Assembly (NCBI RefSeq): GCF_001522585.2 | Contig: NZ_CP013373.1 | Location: 2,852,001 to 2,916,000, forward strand | Length of the DNA: 64,000 bases | DNA from: Burkholderia sp. NRF60-BP8 | GTDB taxonomy: Bacteria > Pseudomonadota > Gammaproteobacteria > Burkholderiales > Burkholderiaceae | Direction of reading: 5' to 3' | In this document: one piece after another, positions 55,383 to 64,000 of the stretch | Layout: the number at the start of each line of letters is the position of its first letter | How positions within the stretch are numbered: the stretch's first letter is position 1 | Program-made: the position numbers and the translations under genes | The notes under the pieces: generated by a model | What the model saw: the letters and a program-made list of their open reading frames with translations, nothing else | Database searches by the model: none | What the model was told of the DNA's origin: nothing

Positions 55383-56429
55383 TTGAAGACCGTCCAAGCA
55401 CTGGAATTCACCGCCCCGCGCGACGACAACGCGCGCCTCGCCAACCTCTGCGGCCCGCTCGACGAAAACCTGCGGCAGATCGAACAGGCGCTCGACGTCA
55501 CGCTCGCGCGGCGCGGCCACCGGATCACGATCCGCGGGCGCGGCGCCAAGCTCGCGCTCGCCGCGCTCGAAAACTTCTACAACCGCGCGCGCGATCCGCT
55601 GTCGGTCGACGACATCCAGCTCGCGCTGGTCGAAGTGCGCCACACGGCCGGCAACGGCCGCCAGGAACCGCTCGACGTGCGCTTTCGCGGCGACCCCGAC
55701 CATCCGTTCGACGAACCCGTCGTGCAGATCGACGCGGACGAGCCGGACGAAGAACCGGCGCCGAAGCTCTACACGCGGCGCGCCGACCTGCGCGGCCGCA
55801 CGCCCGCCCAGCGCGAATACCTGAAGCAGATCCTGTCGCACGACGTGACGTTCGGCATCGGGCCGGCCGGCACCGGCAAGACCTATCTCGCGGTCGCGTG
55901 CGCGGTCGACGCGCTCGAGCGCGACCAGGTCAAGCGGATCGTGCTGACGCGCCCGGCCGTCGAGGCCGGCGAGCGGCTCGGCTTCCTGCCGGGCGATCTC
56001 GCGCAGAAGGTCGACCCGTACCTGCGGCCGCTGTACGACGCGCTGTACGACCTGCTCGGCTTCGACAAGACGGCCAAGATGTTCGAGCGCCAGATGATCG
56101 AGATCGCACCGCTCGCGTACATGCGCGGCCGCACGCTGAACCACGCGTTCATCATCCTCGACGAGGCGCAGAACACGACGCCCGAGCAGATGAAGATGTT
56201 CCTCACGCGGATCGGCTTCGGCTCGAAGGCGGTCGTGACCGGCGACACGAGCCAGGTCGACCTGCCGCGCGGCCACAAGAGCGGCCTCGTCGAGGCGCAG
56301 CAGGTACTCGGCGGCGTGCGCGGCATCGCGCTCACGCGCTTCACGAGCGCGGACGTGGTGCGCCATCCGCTCGTCGCGCGCATCGTCGAGGCGTACGACG
56401 AATTCCACGCGCAGCACCAGGACGGCTGA
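55383..56429 (+). CDS. phoH: PhoH-family ATPase (YbeZ-like)
   Basis: The protein (348 residues from a TTG at 55383) has Walker A GPAGTGKT at about 160-167 and Walker [23 protein letters not shown], with the PhoH core [33 protein letters not shown]. The N-terminal domain is a small KH-like part. It is linked in function to YbeY and ribosome assembly. No ATG near the start gives a better fit. It lies 33 bases after miaB and is followed by a strong terminator. Confidence 0.92.
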   Translation: MKTVQALEFTAPRDDNARLANLCGPLDENLRQIEQALDVTLARRGHRITIRGRGAKLALAALENFYNRARDPLSVDDIQLALVEVRHTAGNGRQEPLDVRFRGDPDHPFDEPVVQIDADEPDEEPAPKLYTRRADLRGRTPAQREYLKQILSHDVTFGIGPAGTGKTYLAVACAVDALERDQVKRIVLTRPAVEAGERLGFLPGDLAQKVDPYLRPLYDALYDLLGFDKTAKMFERQMIEIAPLAYMRGRTLNHAFIILDEAQNTTPEQMKMFLTRIGFGSKAVVTGDTSQVDLPRGHKSGLVEAQQVLGGVRGIALTRFTSADVVRHPLVARIVEAYDEFHAQHQDG

Positions 56430-56456
56430 GCGGCGGCGCGCTGCCCCGGCCTGCCG

Positions 56457-56491
56457 GCCCGGCCCGCCAGACGGCGCGCCGGGCTTTTTTT
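56457..56491 (+). terminator. Terminator after phoH
   Basis: The stem GCCCGGC (56457-56463) pairs with GCCGGGC (56478-56484) and is followed by seven T, just past the phoH stop. Confidence 0.8.
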
Positions 56492-56561
56492 CGCCCGGGC
56501 GAATTCGGGCGCGATCGGCCGTTTGGTGTATCCTCAACGCGTCCCAATCGCCGCACGCGTC

Positions 56562-57338
56562 ATGAAATCCTCTCGTTCCCGCAAATCCGGCCGCGCCTCG
56601 TCCGCCGCGTCCGACTCCCCCCGCCTTTCGCTGTTCGACGCGAAGGGCAAGGCCCGGACCGTCAACGCACAAGGGCTGCGGATCGACTTCCCGGACGGCC
56701 GCAGTCTGATGTTCGACCTGTCGGGCAGCTCCGGCGACGCGGCGGTCGCGATCGTCGCGCAGCACAACGATCCGGCGATGCGCGCGAAGCTCGCGCTGCA
56801 GCCCGAGCACTACGACAGCGTGACGCTGCACGTCGGCGCCGAATTCGCTCCGCGCGAGGACGACCCCGAAGACGAGCCGCGCGCGCTGGAATTCGACCTG
56901 TCCGTGCAGTACGGCGACGAGATCACGAGCGAGCTGCGCAAGACGCTGCCCAAGCGCAAGCTGATCGCCGAATGGATCGAGCCGGCGCTGTTCGCGAGCG
57001 CGCAGTTCACCGTGCGCTTCGTCGGCGAAAACGAAGGCCGTACGCTGAACGCCGGCTACCGCCACAAGGACTACCCGACCAACGTGCTGACCTTCGCGTA
57101 CGACCCGGCGCCCGACGGCACCGTGATCGGCGATCTCGTGCTGTGCTGCCCGGTGGTCGAGAAGGAAGCGCACGACCAGGGCAAGCCGCTCATGGCCCAT
57201 TACGCGCACCTGCTGGTGCACGGCGCGCTGCACGCGCAGGGCTACGATCACGAGACGAGCGACGAGGACGCGGCCGAAATGGAAGCGCTCGAAGTCGACA
57301 TCCTCGCGAAACTGGGTTTCCCGAACCCGTACCAGTAA
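56562..57338 (+). CDS. ybeY: Endoribonuclease YbeY with N-terminal extension
   Basis: The C-terminal 150 residues are YbeY, a zinc RNase for 16S rRNA 3'-end maturation: NVLTFAY and the zinc motif [11 protein letters not shown] with His220, His224 and His230. Before it lie about 110 extra residues containing [25 protein letters not shown] and an acidic linker, which typical YbeY proteins (about 150-185 residues) lack. I chose the ATG at 56562; a TTG further up is possible, and a start downstream would remove the extension. It has a likely own promoter region (TTGGTGTATCCT at 56523). Confidence 0.88.
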   Translation: MKSSRSRKSGRASSAASDSPRLSLFDAKGKARTVNAQGLRIDFPDGRSLMFDLSGSSGDAAVAIVAQHNDPAMRAKLALQPEHYDSVTLHVGAEFAPREDDPEDEPRALEFDLSVQYGDEITSELRKTLPKRKLIAEWIEPALFASAQFTVRFVGENEGRTLNAGYRHKDYPTNVLTFAYDPAPDGTVIGDLVLCCPVVEKEAHDQGKPLMAHYAHLLVHGALHAQGYDHETSDEDAAEMEALEVDILAKLGFPNPYQ

Positions 57339-57350
57339 GCGTTCCGCCCG

Positions 57351-57983
57351 ATGCGTCACGCCGCGATGCTGCCGCCCGCCTACCCGCCGTCGATCGGCGA
57401 AGGCCGTCTGCTGACGGAAGACGAGCTCGCGGCGTCGCTCGCGCATACGATGCGCGACTGGGACGGCCGGCAGGATCTCTGGCTGTTCGGCTATGGCTCG
57501 CTGATCTGGAACCCCGGGCTGCCGACCGTCGCCGCCGTGCGCGGCAAGGTGCACGGCTATCACCGCGGGCTCTACCTGTGGTCGCGCGTGAACCGCGGCA
57601 CCCCCGAACGGCCGGGCCTCGTGCTCGCGCTCGATCGCGGCGGCTCGTGCGCGGGCATCGCATTCCGGCTCTCTGGGCCGACCGCGCAGCCGCACCTCGA
57701 GACATTGTGGAAGCGCGAGATGCCGATGGGCTCGTACCGGCCCGCGTGGCTGCCGTGCTCGCTCGAGACCGGCGAACGCGTGACCGCGCTCGCGTTCGTG
57801 ATGCGCCGCGACGCACCGACCTATACGGGCAAGCTGACCGACTCCGTCGTGAAGGAAGTGTTCGGCTGCGCGGCCGGCCGCTACGGCACGACGCTCGACT
57901 ACGTGAGCCGCACGGTCGACGCGCTGCGCGCGAGCGGCATCCCCGACCGCGCGCTGGAAGGGTTGCTGGCGCGATGCCGATGA
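57351..57983 (+). CDS. chaC: Gamma-glutamylcyclotransferase ChaC
   Basis: The 210-residue protein is the glutathione-degrading ChaC type, giving 5-oxoproline and Cys-Gly. It has the substrate loop LWLFGYGSLIWNPG, RPGLVLALDRGGSCAG, the catalytic-Glu region ETLWKREM, and AFVMRRDAPTYTG. It starts 12 bases after the ybeY stop, so it is likely co-transcribed; an ATG 15 bases further on is the other possible start. Confidence 0.92.
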   Translation: MRHAAMLPPAYPPSIGEGRLLTEDELAASLAHTMRDWDGRQDLWLFGYGSLIWNPGLPTVAAVRGKVHGYHRGLYLWSRVNRGTPERPGLVLALDRGGSCAGIAFRLSGPTAQPHLETLWKREMPMGSYRPAWLPCSLETGERVTALAFVMRRDAPTYTGKLTDSVVKEVFGCAAGRYGTTLDYVSRTVDALRASGIPDRALEGLLARCR

Positions 57984-58056
57984 TTCGACCCGACATCCGG
58001 GCTGCCGCGTCCATGCGACACCGCGCCGCCCACGCTTTCGCACGAGGACACTGCCG

Positions 58057-58206
58057 ATGAAACCGTCACGCCGGTCACGTTGCAGGATCGCCGCGCTGCT
58101 CGTCGCCGCGAGCGTCGCGCTGTCCGGCTGCGGAATACTCGGTTGCGGCGGCGCCGCGACCAACGGCGCGGCCGCCGGCGGCTGCTCGGCCGGCATGCGG
58201 TTCTGA
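58057..58206 (+). CDS. Very small Cys/Gly-rich lipoprotein
   Basis: The 49-residue product has a lipoprotein signal (KPSRRSRCRIAALLVAASVALSGC) and, after cleavage, only 25 residues: CGILGCGG, then Ala/Gly-rich AATNGAAAGG, then CSAGMRF. GAGG lies upstream of the ATG at 58057. It is too short for most gene finders but has a start, RBS and lipobox, and lies 73 bases after chaC. The function is unknown. Confidence 0.65.
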   Translation: MKPSRRSRCRIAALLVAASVALSGCGILGCGGAATNGAAAGGCSAGMRF

Positions 58207-58507
58207 ACCGCGCGCCGGCGGCGCCCGTCTGCGGCGGAATGCCGCCGTCACGGCCGTTTCCCGCGTCGGGCCGCGTCGCCCTTCCCGCCGCCGTTTTTTG
58301 GCCGCCGCGCCCCGCCGGCTCTTTCTGCGATAGGATGAGCCCGAGGACGCCGCCGCGCCCGGCGCGGCCGGCGCGACCGTCCGCGAGCGGGGCAGCGCGA
58401 GCCGCCCGACCTGGCCGTGCGGCCGGGTGACACGGCCGCGTCGTGCCCTTGGTGTATCCTTGCCTACTCCGTGACCGCGCGCCCCGGCATGACCCGGGCG
58501 CACCACC
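58207..58507. other. 301-bp intergenic region before corC with a repeated promoter-like motif
   Basis: No gene is seen. GC-rich inverted repeats (for example CGGCGG-AATG-CCGCCG at 58232-58247) could end transcription of the lipoprotein gene. TTGGTGTATCCT at 58449-58460 is identical to the 12-mer upstream of ybeY and is probably part of the corC promoter. Confidence 0.5.
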
Positions 58508-59395
58508 ATGAACGATTCGTATCCCAGTCGTAAGCCAACCGACAAACCGCAAGAAAAGCGCTCGCTGCTCGAGCGCCTGACCGACTTCATCTCGCCCGAG
58601 CCCGAATCCCGCGGCGAGTTGCTGGAAATCCTCCAGGACGCCCACGAACGCAACCTGATCGACGCCGATTCGCTGTCGATGATCGAAGGCGTGTTCCAGG
58701 TATCCGATCTGTGCGCGCGCGACATCATGGTGCCGCGCGCGCAAATGGACGCGATCAACATCGCCGACAAGCCCGAGGATTTCATCCCGTTCGTCCTCGA
58801 AAAGGCGCACTCGCGCTATCCCGTGTACGAGGAGAACCGCGACAACGTGATCGGCGTGCTGCTCGCGAAGGATCTGCTGCGCTTCTACGCCGAGGAAGAG
58901 TTCGACGTGCGCGGGATGCTGCGCCCGGCCGTGTTCATTCCGGAATCGAAGCGCCTGAACGTGCTGCTGCACGACTTCCGCGTGAACCGCAATCACCTGG
59001 CGATCGTCGTCGACGAATACGGCGGCGTCGCGGGCCTGATCACGATCGAGGACGTGCTCGAACAGATCGTCGGCGACATCGAGGACGAGTACGACTTCGA
59101 CGAGGAAGCCGGCAACATCATCTCGGGGCCGGACGGCCGCTACCGCGTGCGCGCGCTCACCGAGATCGAGCAGTTCAACGAGGTGTTCGGCACCGATTTC
59201 TCCGACGACGAAGTCGACACGATCGGCGGGCTGATCACCCATCATTTCGGACGCGTGCCGCACCGCGGCGAGAAGCTGCAGCTCGGCAACCTCGTGTTCG
59301 AAATCCAGCGCGGCGATGCGCGCCAGGTTCATGTGCTGCTGGTGCGCCGCAACCCGCTCGCCAGCCGTCGCGCCGAAACCTCGCACGAAGACTGA
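58508..59395 (+). CDS. corC: CorC/HlyC-family protein (two CBS domains)
   Basis: The 295-residue cytoplasmic protein has two CBS domains (QVSDLCARDIMVPRAQMDAINI and HLAIVVDEYGGVAGLITIEDVLEQIVGDIEDEYD) and a C-terminal CorC_HlyC domain (RYRVRALTEIEQFNEVFGTDF). It has no membrane helices, unlike the long CorB-type members. It is named for Mg/Co efflux but is also tied to rRNA and lipoprotein work through its gene neighbours. Lnt is next, 52 bases downstream. Confidence 0.93.
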   Translation: MNDSYPSRKPTDKPQEKRSLLERLTDFISPEPESRGELLEILQDAHERNLIDADSLSMIEGVFQVSDLCARDIMVPRAQMDAINIADKPEDFIPFVLEKAHSRYPVYEENRDNVIGVLLAKDLLRFYAEEEFDVRGMLRPAVFIPESKRLNVLLHDFRVNRNHLAIVVDEYGGVAGLITIEDVLEQIVGDIEDEYDFDEEAGNIISGPDGRYRVRALTEIEQFNEVFGTDFSDDEVDTIGGLITHHFGRVPHRGEKLQLGNLVFEIQRGDARQVHVLLVRRNPLASRRAETSHED

Positions 59396-59447
59396 CCGCC
59401 CCGCGCCAGCCGCGCTTCCTTCAACCGCTCGCCCTCTTCCGCTTCAC

Positions 59448-61145
59448 ATGGACGATCCGATCCCGTCCCGCCCGGCTGGCGGCCTTCTCGCGCCGGCGCC
59501 CGGCCGCGCGCTGCCGCGCTGGCACTATCCGGCCGCGCTGCTCGCCGGTGCGGCCAATACGCTCAGCTTTGCACCCACGCCGCACGGCGGCTGGCTGCAG
59601 CTCGTCGTATTCGTCTGGTTTTTCGCGCAACTGACGCGCACGTCGAGCTGGCGCGGCGCCGCGCTCACCGGCGGCGCGTTCGGCTTCGGCAACTTCATCA
59701 GCGGCGTCTGGTGGCTCTACATCAGCATGCACGTGTACGGCGAGATGGCCGCGCCGCTCGCGGGCGGCGCACTCGTGCTGTTCTCGCTGTACCTGTCGCT
59801 GTACCCGGCGTTCTCGGCCGGGCTGTGGTCGTTCTGCGCGGGCCATGCGTGGCAGCGCCGCGAGCCCGACCCGCGGCCGTTCTCGCCGACCTGGCACGGC
59901 GCATTCGCGTTCGCGAGCGCGTGGGCGCTCGGCGAATGGCTGCGCGGCACCGTGTTCACCGGCTTTCCGTGGCTCGGCAGCGGCTACCCGCAGGTCGACG
60001 GCCCGTTCGCGGGCTTTGCGCCGGTGGTCGGCGTGTACGGGATCGCGTGGGTGCTCGCGCTGTTCGCCGCACTGGTCGTGCAGGCGCTCGCCGCGCGCCC
60101 GTCGCCGCTGCGCGTCGGCGGCGACGGCGCATCGAGCGGCAACGCGCGCGTGCGCATCGCCGCGCCGGCCGGCATCGCCGTCACGCTCGTCGCGGCCGGC
60201 CTCGCGCTGTCGCAGGTCACGTGGACCGTACCCGCGAACGCGCCGCTCACCGTGCGGCTGCTGCAAGGCAACGTGAAGCAGGACATCAAGTTCGAGCAGG
60301 AAGGCATCGACGCGGCGATCAAGATGTACCAGCAGATGATCGTCGAGAAGCCGGCCGACCTGATCGTCACGCCCGAGACCGCGATCGCGGTGATGATCCA
60401 GGAACTGCCCGAACCGTTCGCCGTCGCGATCCGCAAGTTCAGCGACACGACCGGTTCGGCGGTGCTGTTCGGCGCGGTCGGCGCGTCGGTGACCGAGGAC
60501 GGCCGCTACGTCGATTACACGAACAGCCTGTACGGCGTGACGCCGAACTCGCGCGACATCTATCACTACGACAAGCATCACCTCGTGCCCTTCGGCGAAT
60601 TCATTCCGTGGGGCTTCCGGTGGTTCGTCAATCTGATGAAGATGCCGCTCGGCGACTTCGCGCGCGGCGCACCCGTGCAGAAGCCGTTCCTCGTGCACAA
60701 CCAGCCGGTGATGGCCGACATCTGCTACGAGGATTTGTTCGGCGAGGAAATCGCCGCGACGATCCGCGACAATCCGCAGCCGCCCGGCGTGCTCGTCAAC
60801 GTGACGAATCTCGCGTGGTTCGGCGACACGATCGCGCTCGACCAGCATCTGCAGATCGCGCGGATGCGCTCGCTCGAAACGGGCCGGCCGATGCTGCGCT
60901 CGACCAATACGGGGATGACGGCCGCGATCGACGCGCACGGCCGCGTGCTCGGTCAGTTGAAGCCGTTCACGATCGGCTCGCTCGACGTGCGGATCGAAGG
61001 CACGAGCGGCTTCACGCCGTACGTGACGAGCGGCAACAACATCGTGCTCGCGGTGTCGTTCGTGCTGCTCGCGTTCGGCTTCACGTTCGGGCCGGGGCTG
61101 CGCCGGCGCAACGGCCGACGCCACGGCGACGACGAAGCGCAATGA
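59448..61145 (+). CDS. lnt: Apolipoprotein N-acyltransferase
   Basis: The 565-residue inner-membrane enzyme adds the third fatty acid to the N-terminal Cys of lipoproteins. It has about seven helices, GFPWLGSGYPQVDGP, and a periplasmic nitrilase-like domain with the Glu-Lys-Cys type triad: the Glu in LIVTPETAIAV, a Lys near YDKHHLVPFGEFIPWG and the Cys in ADICYEDLFGEEI. It is the last gene of the ybeY-corC-lnt group and ends at a hairpin. Confidence 0.95.
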   Translation: MDDPIPSRPAGGLLAPAPGRALPRWHYPAALLAGAANTLSFAPTPHGGWLQLVVFVWFFAQLTRTSSWRGAALTGGAFGFGNFISGVWWLYISMHVYGEMAAPLAGGALVLFSLYLSLYPAFSAGLWSFCAGHAWQRREPDPRPFSPTWHGAFAFASAWALGEWLRGTVFTGFPWLGSGYPQVDGPFAGFAPVVGVYGIAWVLALFAALVVQALAARPSPLRVGGDGASSGNARVRIAAPAGIAVTLVAAGLALSQVTWTVPANAPLTVRLLQGNVKQDIKFEQEGIDAAIKMYQQMIVEKPADLIVTPETAIAVMIQELPEPFAVAIRKFSDTTGSAVLFGAVGASVTEDGRYVDYTNSLYGVTPNSRDIYHYDKHHLVPFGEFIPWGFRWFVNLMKMPLGDFARGAPVQKPFLVHNQPVMADICYEDLFGEEIAATIRDNPQPPGVLVNVTNLAWFGDTIALDQHLQIARMRSLETGRPMLRSTNTGMTAAIDAHGRVLGQLKPFTIGSLDVRIEGTSGFTPYVTSGNNIVLAVSFVLLAFGFTFGPGLRRRNGRRHGDDEAQ

Positions 61146-61149
61146 CGCA

Positions 61150-61178
61150 ACGGGCCGCCGTCGAGCGCGGCGGCCCGT
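61150..61178. terminator. Bidirectional hairpin between lnt and the TPR gene
   Basis: Perfect 11-bp stem ACGGGCCGCCG / CGGCGGCCCGT with a seven-base loop between convergent genes; no long U-run. Confidence 0.6.
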
Positions 61179-61199
61179 GAGCGCGAGCGGGCCGTCGGG

Positions 61200-62873
61200 T
61201 CAGGCCCGCCGGGCCGACTGGTCCGATTGGCCCGATCGATCCGATGGTTCCGACTGCGCGGCGACGCGCCGAAGGTCGCGGCTCACTTCCTCCATCACCG
61301 GCGCCCACGCGCCGAACGTCGGCTGCCGGTACAACGTCGCGGTCGGATACCACGGGCTGTCCCGGCGATCGAGCAGCCAAGGCCAGTGCGGATTCACGTC
61401 GAGCAGCACCCAGGTACGCGCGCCGAGCGCGCCGGCCAGGTGCGCGACCGACGTGCACACGGTGATCACGAGATCCAGCGCGCCGATGAACGCCGCCGTA
61501 TCGTCGAAGCTCTTCAGTTCTGCCGTGTAGTCTTCGATCGCGAAACCCGTCGCGCGCGCGGCGGCGACATCCGCGTCCGCGCCCGGCTGCAGCGAATAGA
61601 ACGCGACGCCGTCGATGTCGCGAAACGCGTCGGCATAGCGCTCGAGCCCGACGCGCCGGAACGGATTGCGCTGATGGCCCGCGCTGCCCGTCCACACGAG
61701 CCCGACCTTCGGCCGGCCGTCGCCCGCGAGCCGCGCACGCCATGCGTCGCATGCGCCCGGCTCGGCGCGCAGGTACGGCACCGACTCGGCGAGCGTCGAT
61801 GCCTCCATGCCGAGCATCAGCGGCAGGCCGATCAGCGGCACTTCGTAATCGAATGCCGGCAGCGCGTCGACGCCGCCGCCCGCGCTGAATGTGTCCGCGT
61901 GCGCGCCGAGGCTGCGCTGCATCAGCGTGCCGAGCGCCGGGAACGTATTCCACGCGAGCCAACCGCCCTCGCGATGCACGCGTTCGGCGAGCGGCGCGAC
62001 GAAGCGGCAGAACTGCAGCACGTCGCCGAGCCCCTGCTCGCCCCACACCAGCAGCGTCTTGCCGGCGAGCGGCTCGCCCTGCCAGCGCGGGCCCGGCAAC
62101 GCCGGCCGGCGGCCGCGCAACTCGCCCGCGCCGTCCCAGCGCGCCTCGTGGCCGCGCCAGCCCGCCGCGTGGTTGCCGCGCACCAGCTGGATGATCGCGA
62201 GGTTGAAGCGGAACGACGCATCGTCGGGCGCCAGCTCGCACGCCCGCGCCGCATGGCGCTCGGCATCGTCCCAGCGCTGCGCCTCCTTCATCGCCATCGC
62301 GACGTTGTTCATCGCGAGCGCGTTGTCGGGCGCGAGCTCGGCGAGCCGCGCGGCGCACGCGAGCGCACCGTCCAGATCGTGCGTCGCGATCCGCGCGACG
62401 ACGAGGTTGGTCCACGCCTGCACGTCGTGCGGATCGTGCTTCACGGCCGCGTCGAGCAGCGCGATCTCGTCCGCGCGGTCGCCGCCCGACAGCCGCAGCG
62501 CGATCGCGAGGTTGTTCCGCAGCGACGGCAGGCCGGCATCGAGCGCGAGCGCCGCGCGGTACGGCGCGACGGCGTCCGCGTGACGGCCGGCCACCTGCAG
62601 CGCGTAGCCGTGGTTGAAGTACGCGTGCGCGCCCGGCTGCGCACGCGCCGCGCATTCGGCAAGCGCAACCGCATCGTCCATGCGCTGCCGCGCGGCGAGC
62701 GCGGCCGTGAGCTGCGCGATCGCCGCCGCATCGACCGCGTGCAGATGGGCGGCGGCGGCGAGCCACAGATCGTGCGCGGGGCGCTCGCCGCGCGCCTGCG
62801 CGTCGGCGGCGCGCTCGAGCAGCGCGAGGAACGGCGGAAGCAGCGGAATCAGGATGTCGGTCGGTTCGTCCAT
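61200..62873 (-). CDS. TPR-repeat protein with glycosyltransferase-like C-terminal domain
   Basis: The 557-residue cytoplasmic protein has an N-terminal TPR array of about six repeats (for example AYFNHGYALQVAGRHADAVAPYRAAL, NNLAIALRLSGG, NNVAMAMKEAQRWDDAERHAARA). Then comes a GT9/O-GlcNAc-transferase-like domain: GKTLLVWGEQGLGDVLQFCRF, PKVGLVWTGSAGHQRNPFR and DLVITVCTSVAHLAGALGARTWVLL. This set is common in uncharacterised beta-proteobacterial TPR proteins. The acceptor is unknown. The start MDEPTDILIPLLPP at 62873 was chosen as the first Met after a non-conserved part. Confidence 0.8.
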   Translation of the reverse strand: MDEPTDILIPLLPPFLALLERAADAQARGERPAHDLWLAAAAHLHAVDAAAIAQLTAALAARQRMDDAVALAECAARAQPGAHAYFNHGYALQVAGRHADAVAPYRAALALDAGLPSLRNNLAIALRLSGGDRADEIALLDAAVKHDPHDVQAWTNLVVARIATHDLDGALACAARLAELAPDNALAMNNVAMAMKEAQRWDDAERHAARACELAPDDASFRFNLAIIQLVRGNHAAGWRGHEARWDGAGELRGRRPALPGPRWQGEPLAGKTLLVWGEQGLGDVLQFCRFVAPLAERVHREGGWLAWNTFPALGTLMQRSLGAHADTFSAGGGVDALPAFDYEVPLIGLPLMLGMEASTLAESVPYLRAEPGACDAWRARLAGDGRPKVGLVWTGSAGHQRNPFRRVGLERYADAFRDIDGVAFYSLQPGADADVAAARATGFAIEDYTAELKSFDDTAAFIGALDLVITVCTSVAHLAGALGARTWVLLDVNPHWPWLLDRRDSPWYPTATLYRQPTFGAWAPVMEEVSRDLRRVAAQSEPSDRSGQSDQSARRA

Positions 62874-63193
62874 GCAGTGAGCGTCGGCAAGCGGTGACGC
62901 GGCACGCATGGCGCGCGCCGCAATACGCGCATCTTACCCCCCGCGCGACGCGCGGCGGCACGCCCGTCGCGAGGGGCCACACGCGGCCGCGCGGCGCATA
63001 CGGGCCGTCGACGCGCAGGCCGCCGGAAACGGCCCGGCAGTGCCCGCATCCGCCTTCCGGCCGCATCCGGTCGCCGATCCGGTAAAATTACGCGTTTCAG
63101 CACACTAACAAGCCGCGCCGCCGCGCGAGCCGACCCTCCGGGCCCGCCCGGAGCGCCGTCCGCAACGGAGCGCCAGCGCCACGAAGGCTCTTC

Positions 63194-64000
63194 ATGCTTA
63201 CGTTTCAGCAAATCATCCTGACGCTGCAGTCCTACTGGGACAAGCAGGGTTGCGCCCTGCTCCAGCCCATCGACATGGAAGTCGGCGCGGGCACGTCGCA
63301 CGTCCACACGTTCCTGCGCGCGGTCGGCCCCGAGCCGTGGCGCGCCGCGTACGTGCAGCCGTCGCGCCGCCCGAAGGACGGCCGCTACGGCGAAAACCCG
63401 AACCGCCTGCAGCACTACTACCAGTACCAGGTCGTGCTCAAGCCGGCGCCCGAAAACATCCTCGACCTGTACCTCGGCTCGCTCGAAGCGCTCGGCTTCG
63501 ACCTGAAGCAGAACGACGTGCGCTTCGTCGAGGACGACTGGGAGAACCCGACGCTCGGCGCGTGGGGGCTCGGCTGGGAAGTGTGGCTGAACGGGATGGA
63601 AGTCACGCAGTTCACGTATTTCCAGGAAGTCGGCGGCCTCGAATGCAAGCCGGTGCTGGGCGAGATCACGTACGGCCTCGAGCGCCTCGCGATGTACCTG
63701 CAGAAGGTCGAGAACGTGTACGACCTCGTGTGGACCGAGTGGGAGGAGCAAGGCCCGAACGGCCCCGAGCTGCGCCGCCTGTCGTACGGCGACGTGTACC
63801 ACCAGAACGAGGTCGAGCAGTCGACCTACAACTTCGAGCACGCGAACGTCGACCTGCTGTTCACGTTCTTCAACAGCTACGAAGCCGAAGCGAAGAAGAT
63901 GATCGACGCGCAGCTCGCGCTGCCCGCGTACGAGCTCGTGCTGAAGGCCGGCCACACGTTCAACCTGCTCGACGCGCGCGGCGCGATCTCGGTCACCGAG
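63194..64000 (+). CDS. glyQ: Glycyl-tRNA synthetase alpha subunit (3' end cut by window)
   Basis: The visible 269 codons start [27 protein letters not shown] and contain [56 protein letters not shown] segments and [25 protein letters not shown], which are the class II motifs of GlyQ. It charges tRNA-Gly as an alpha2beta2 enzyme with GlyS, expected just past the window. Usual length is about 300 or more residues, so only the end is missing. Confidence 0.97.
   Translation, partial: MLTFQQIILTLQSYWDKQGCALLQPIDMEVGAGTSHVHTFLRAVGPEPWRAAYVQPSRRPKDGRYGENPNRLQHYYQYQVVLKPAPENILDLYLGSLEALGFDLKQNDVRFVEDDWENPTLGAWGLGWEVWLNGMEVTQFTYFQEVGGLECKPVLGEITYGLERLAMYLQKVENVYDLVWTEWEEQGPNGPELRRLSYGDVYHQNEVEQSTYNFEHANVDLLFTFFNSYEAEAKKMIDAQLALPAYELVLKAGHTFNLLDARGAISVTE

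Noticed and set aside
53649..58196. A 1515-codon minus-strand frame
   Set aside because: It covers miaB, phoH, ybeY and chaC, all clear genes on the other strand; an effect of the high GC content.

Overview
The window looks like a core segment of chromosome 1 of a Burkholderia cepacia complex species. The reasons are very high GC content with G/C-ending codons, the gene order glyQ-lnt-corC-ybeY-phoH-miaB, the order recX-recA with sucCD nearby, and a PglL-type O-oligosaccharyltransferase directly beside a type IV pilin gene. No plasmid, prophage, IS element or CRISPR array is visible. Species-level assignment is an inference from remembered gene order and protein sequences.

Region 1 (1-12,731) holds, on the minus strand, the recA-recX pair with a clear LexA-controlled promoter, a DUF2889 gene, the succinyl-CoA synthetase operon sucCD, terC, a pilin gene and pglL (cut by the window edge). 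On the plus strand are a two-component system and an MHS-type MFS transporter. Region 2 (12,850-16,600) has a tRNA-CAU (Met) gene with an excellent promoter and terminator, followed by two envelope proteins of unknown function with less GC-biased codon use. Region 3 (16,685-26,370) carries regulators, an isonitrile-hydratase-like DJ-1/PfpI pair, a cupin, a LysR gene remnant, a large class A PBP-like enzyme, two small zinc/cysteine proteins, and dgoD (D-galactonate dehydratase) with its divergent GntR regulator, which seems to use an ATT start codon.

Region 4 (26,457-34,789) holds copD, two multiheme c-type cytochromes, rhlE, a ferritin-like protein and a cytoplasmic gamma-glutamyltransferase. 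Region 5 (35,001-40,828) is the glycerol regulon: glpR, then two small genes, then glpD-glpK-glpF preceded by GlpR-like operators. Region 6 (41,027-48,022) is the most interesting block. A three-component oxygenase set (membrane di-iron desaturase-like protein, Rieske ferredoxin, ferredoxin reductase) matching MocD-MocE-MocF of rhizopine catabolism diverges from a LacI-type regulator. That regulator is followed by two xylose-isomerase-like TIM-barrel genes and a Gfo/Idh/MocA dehydrogenase. A 21-bp element differing at one base lies in both control regions, so the block probably forms one regulon for an O-methylated or amino-inositol.

Region 7 (48,212-53,748) has a HAD phosphatase, a small peptide gene with a double-glycine leader and a strong RBS, ribB under an FMN riboswitch, an XRE-cupin regulator, and an MFS exporter divergent from a LysR regulator. 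Region 8 (53,964-64,000) is housekeeping: miaB, phoH, ybeY with an unusual N-terminal extension, chaC, a tiny cysteine/glycine-rich lipoprotein, corC, lnt, a TPR protein and the start of glyQ.
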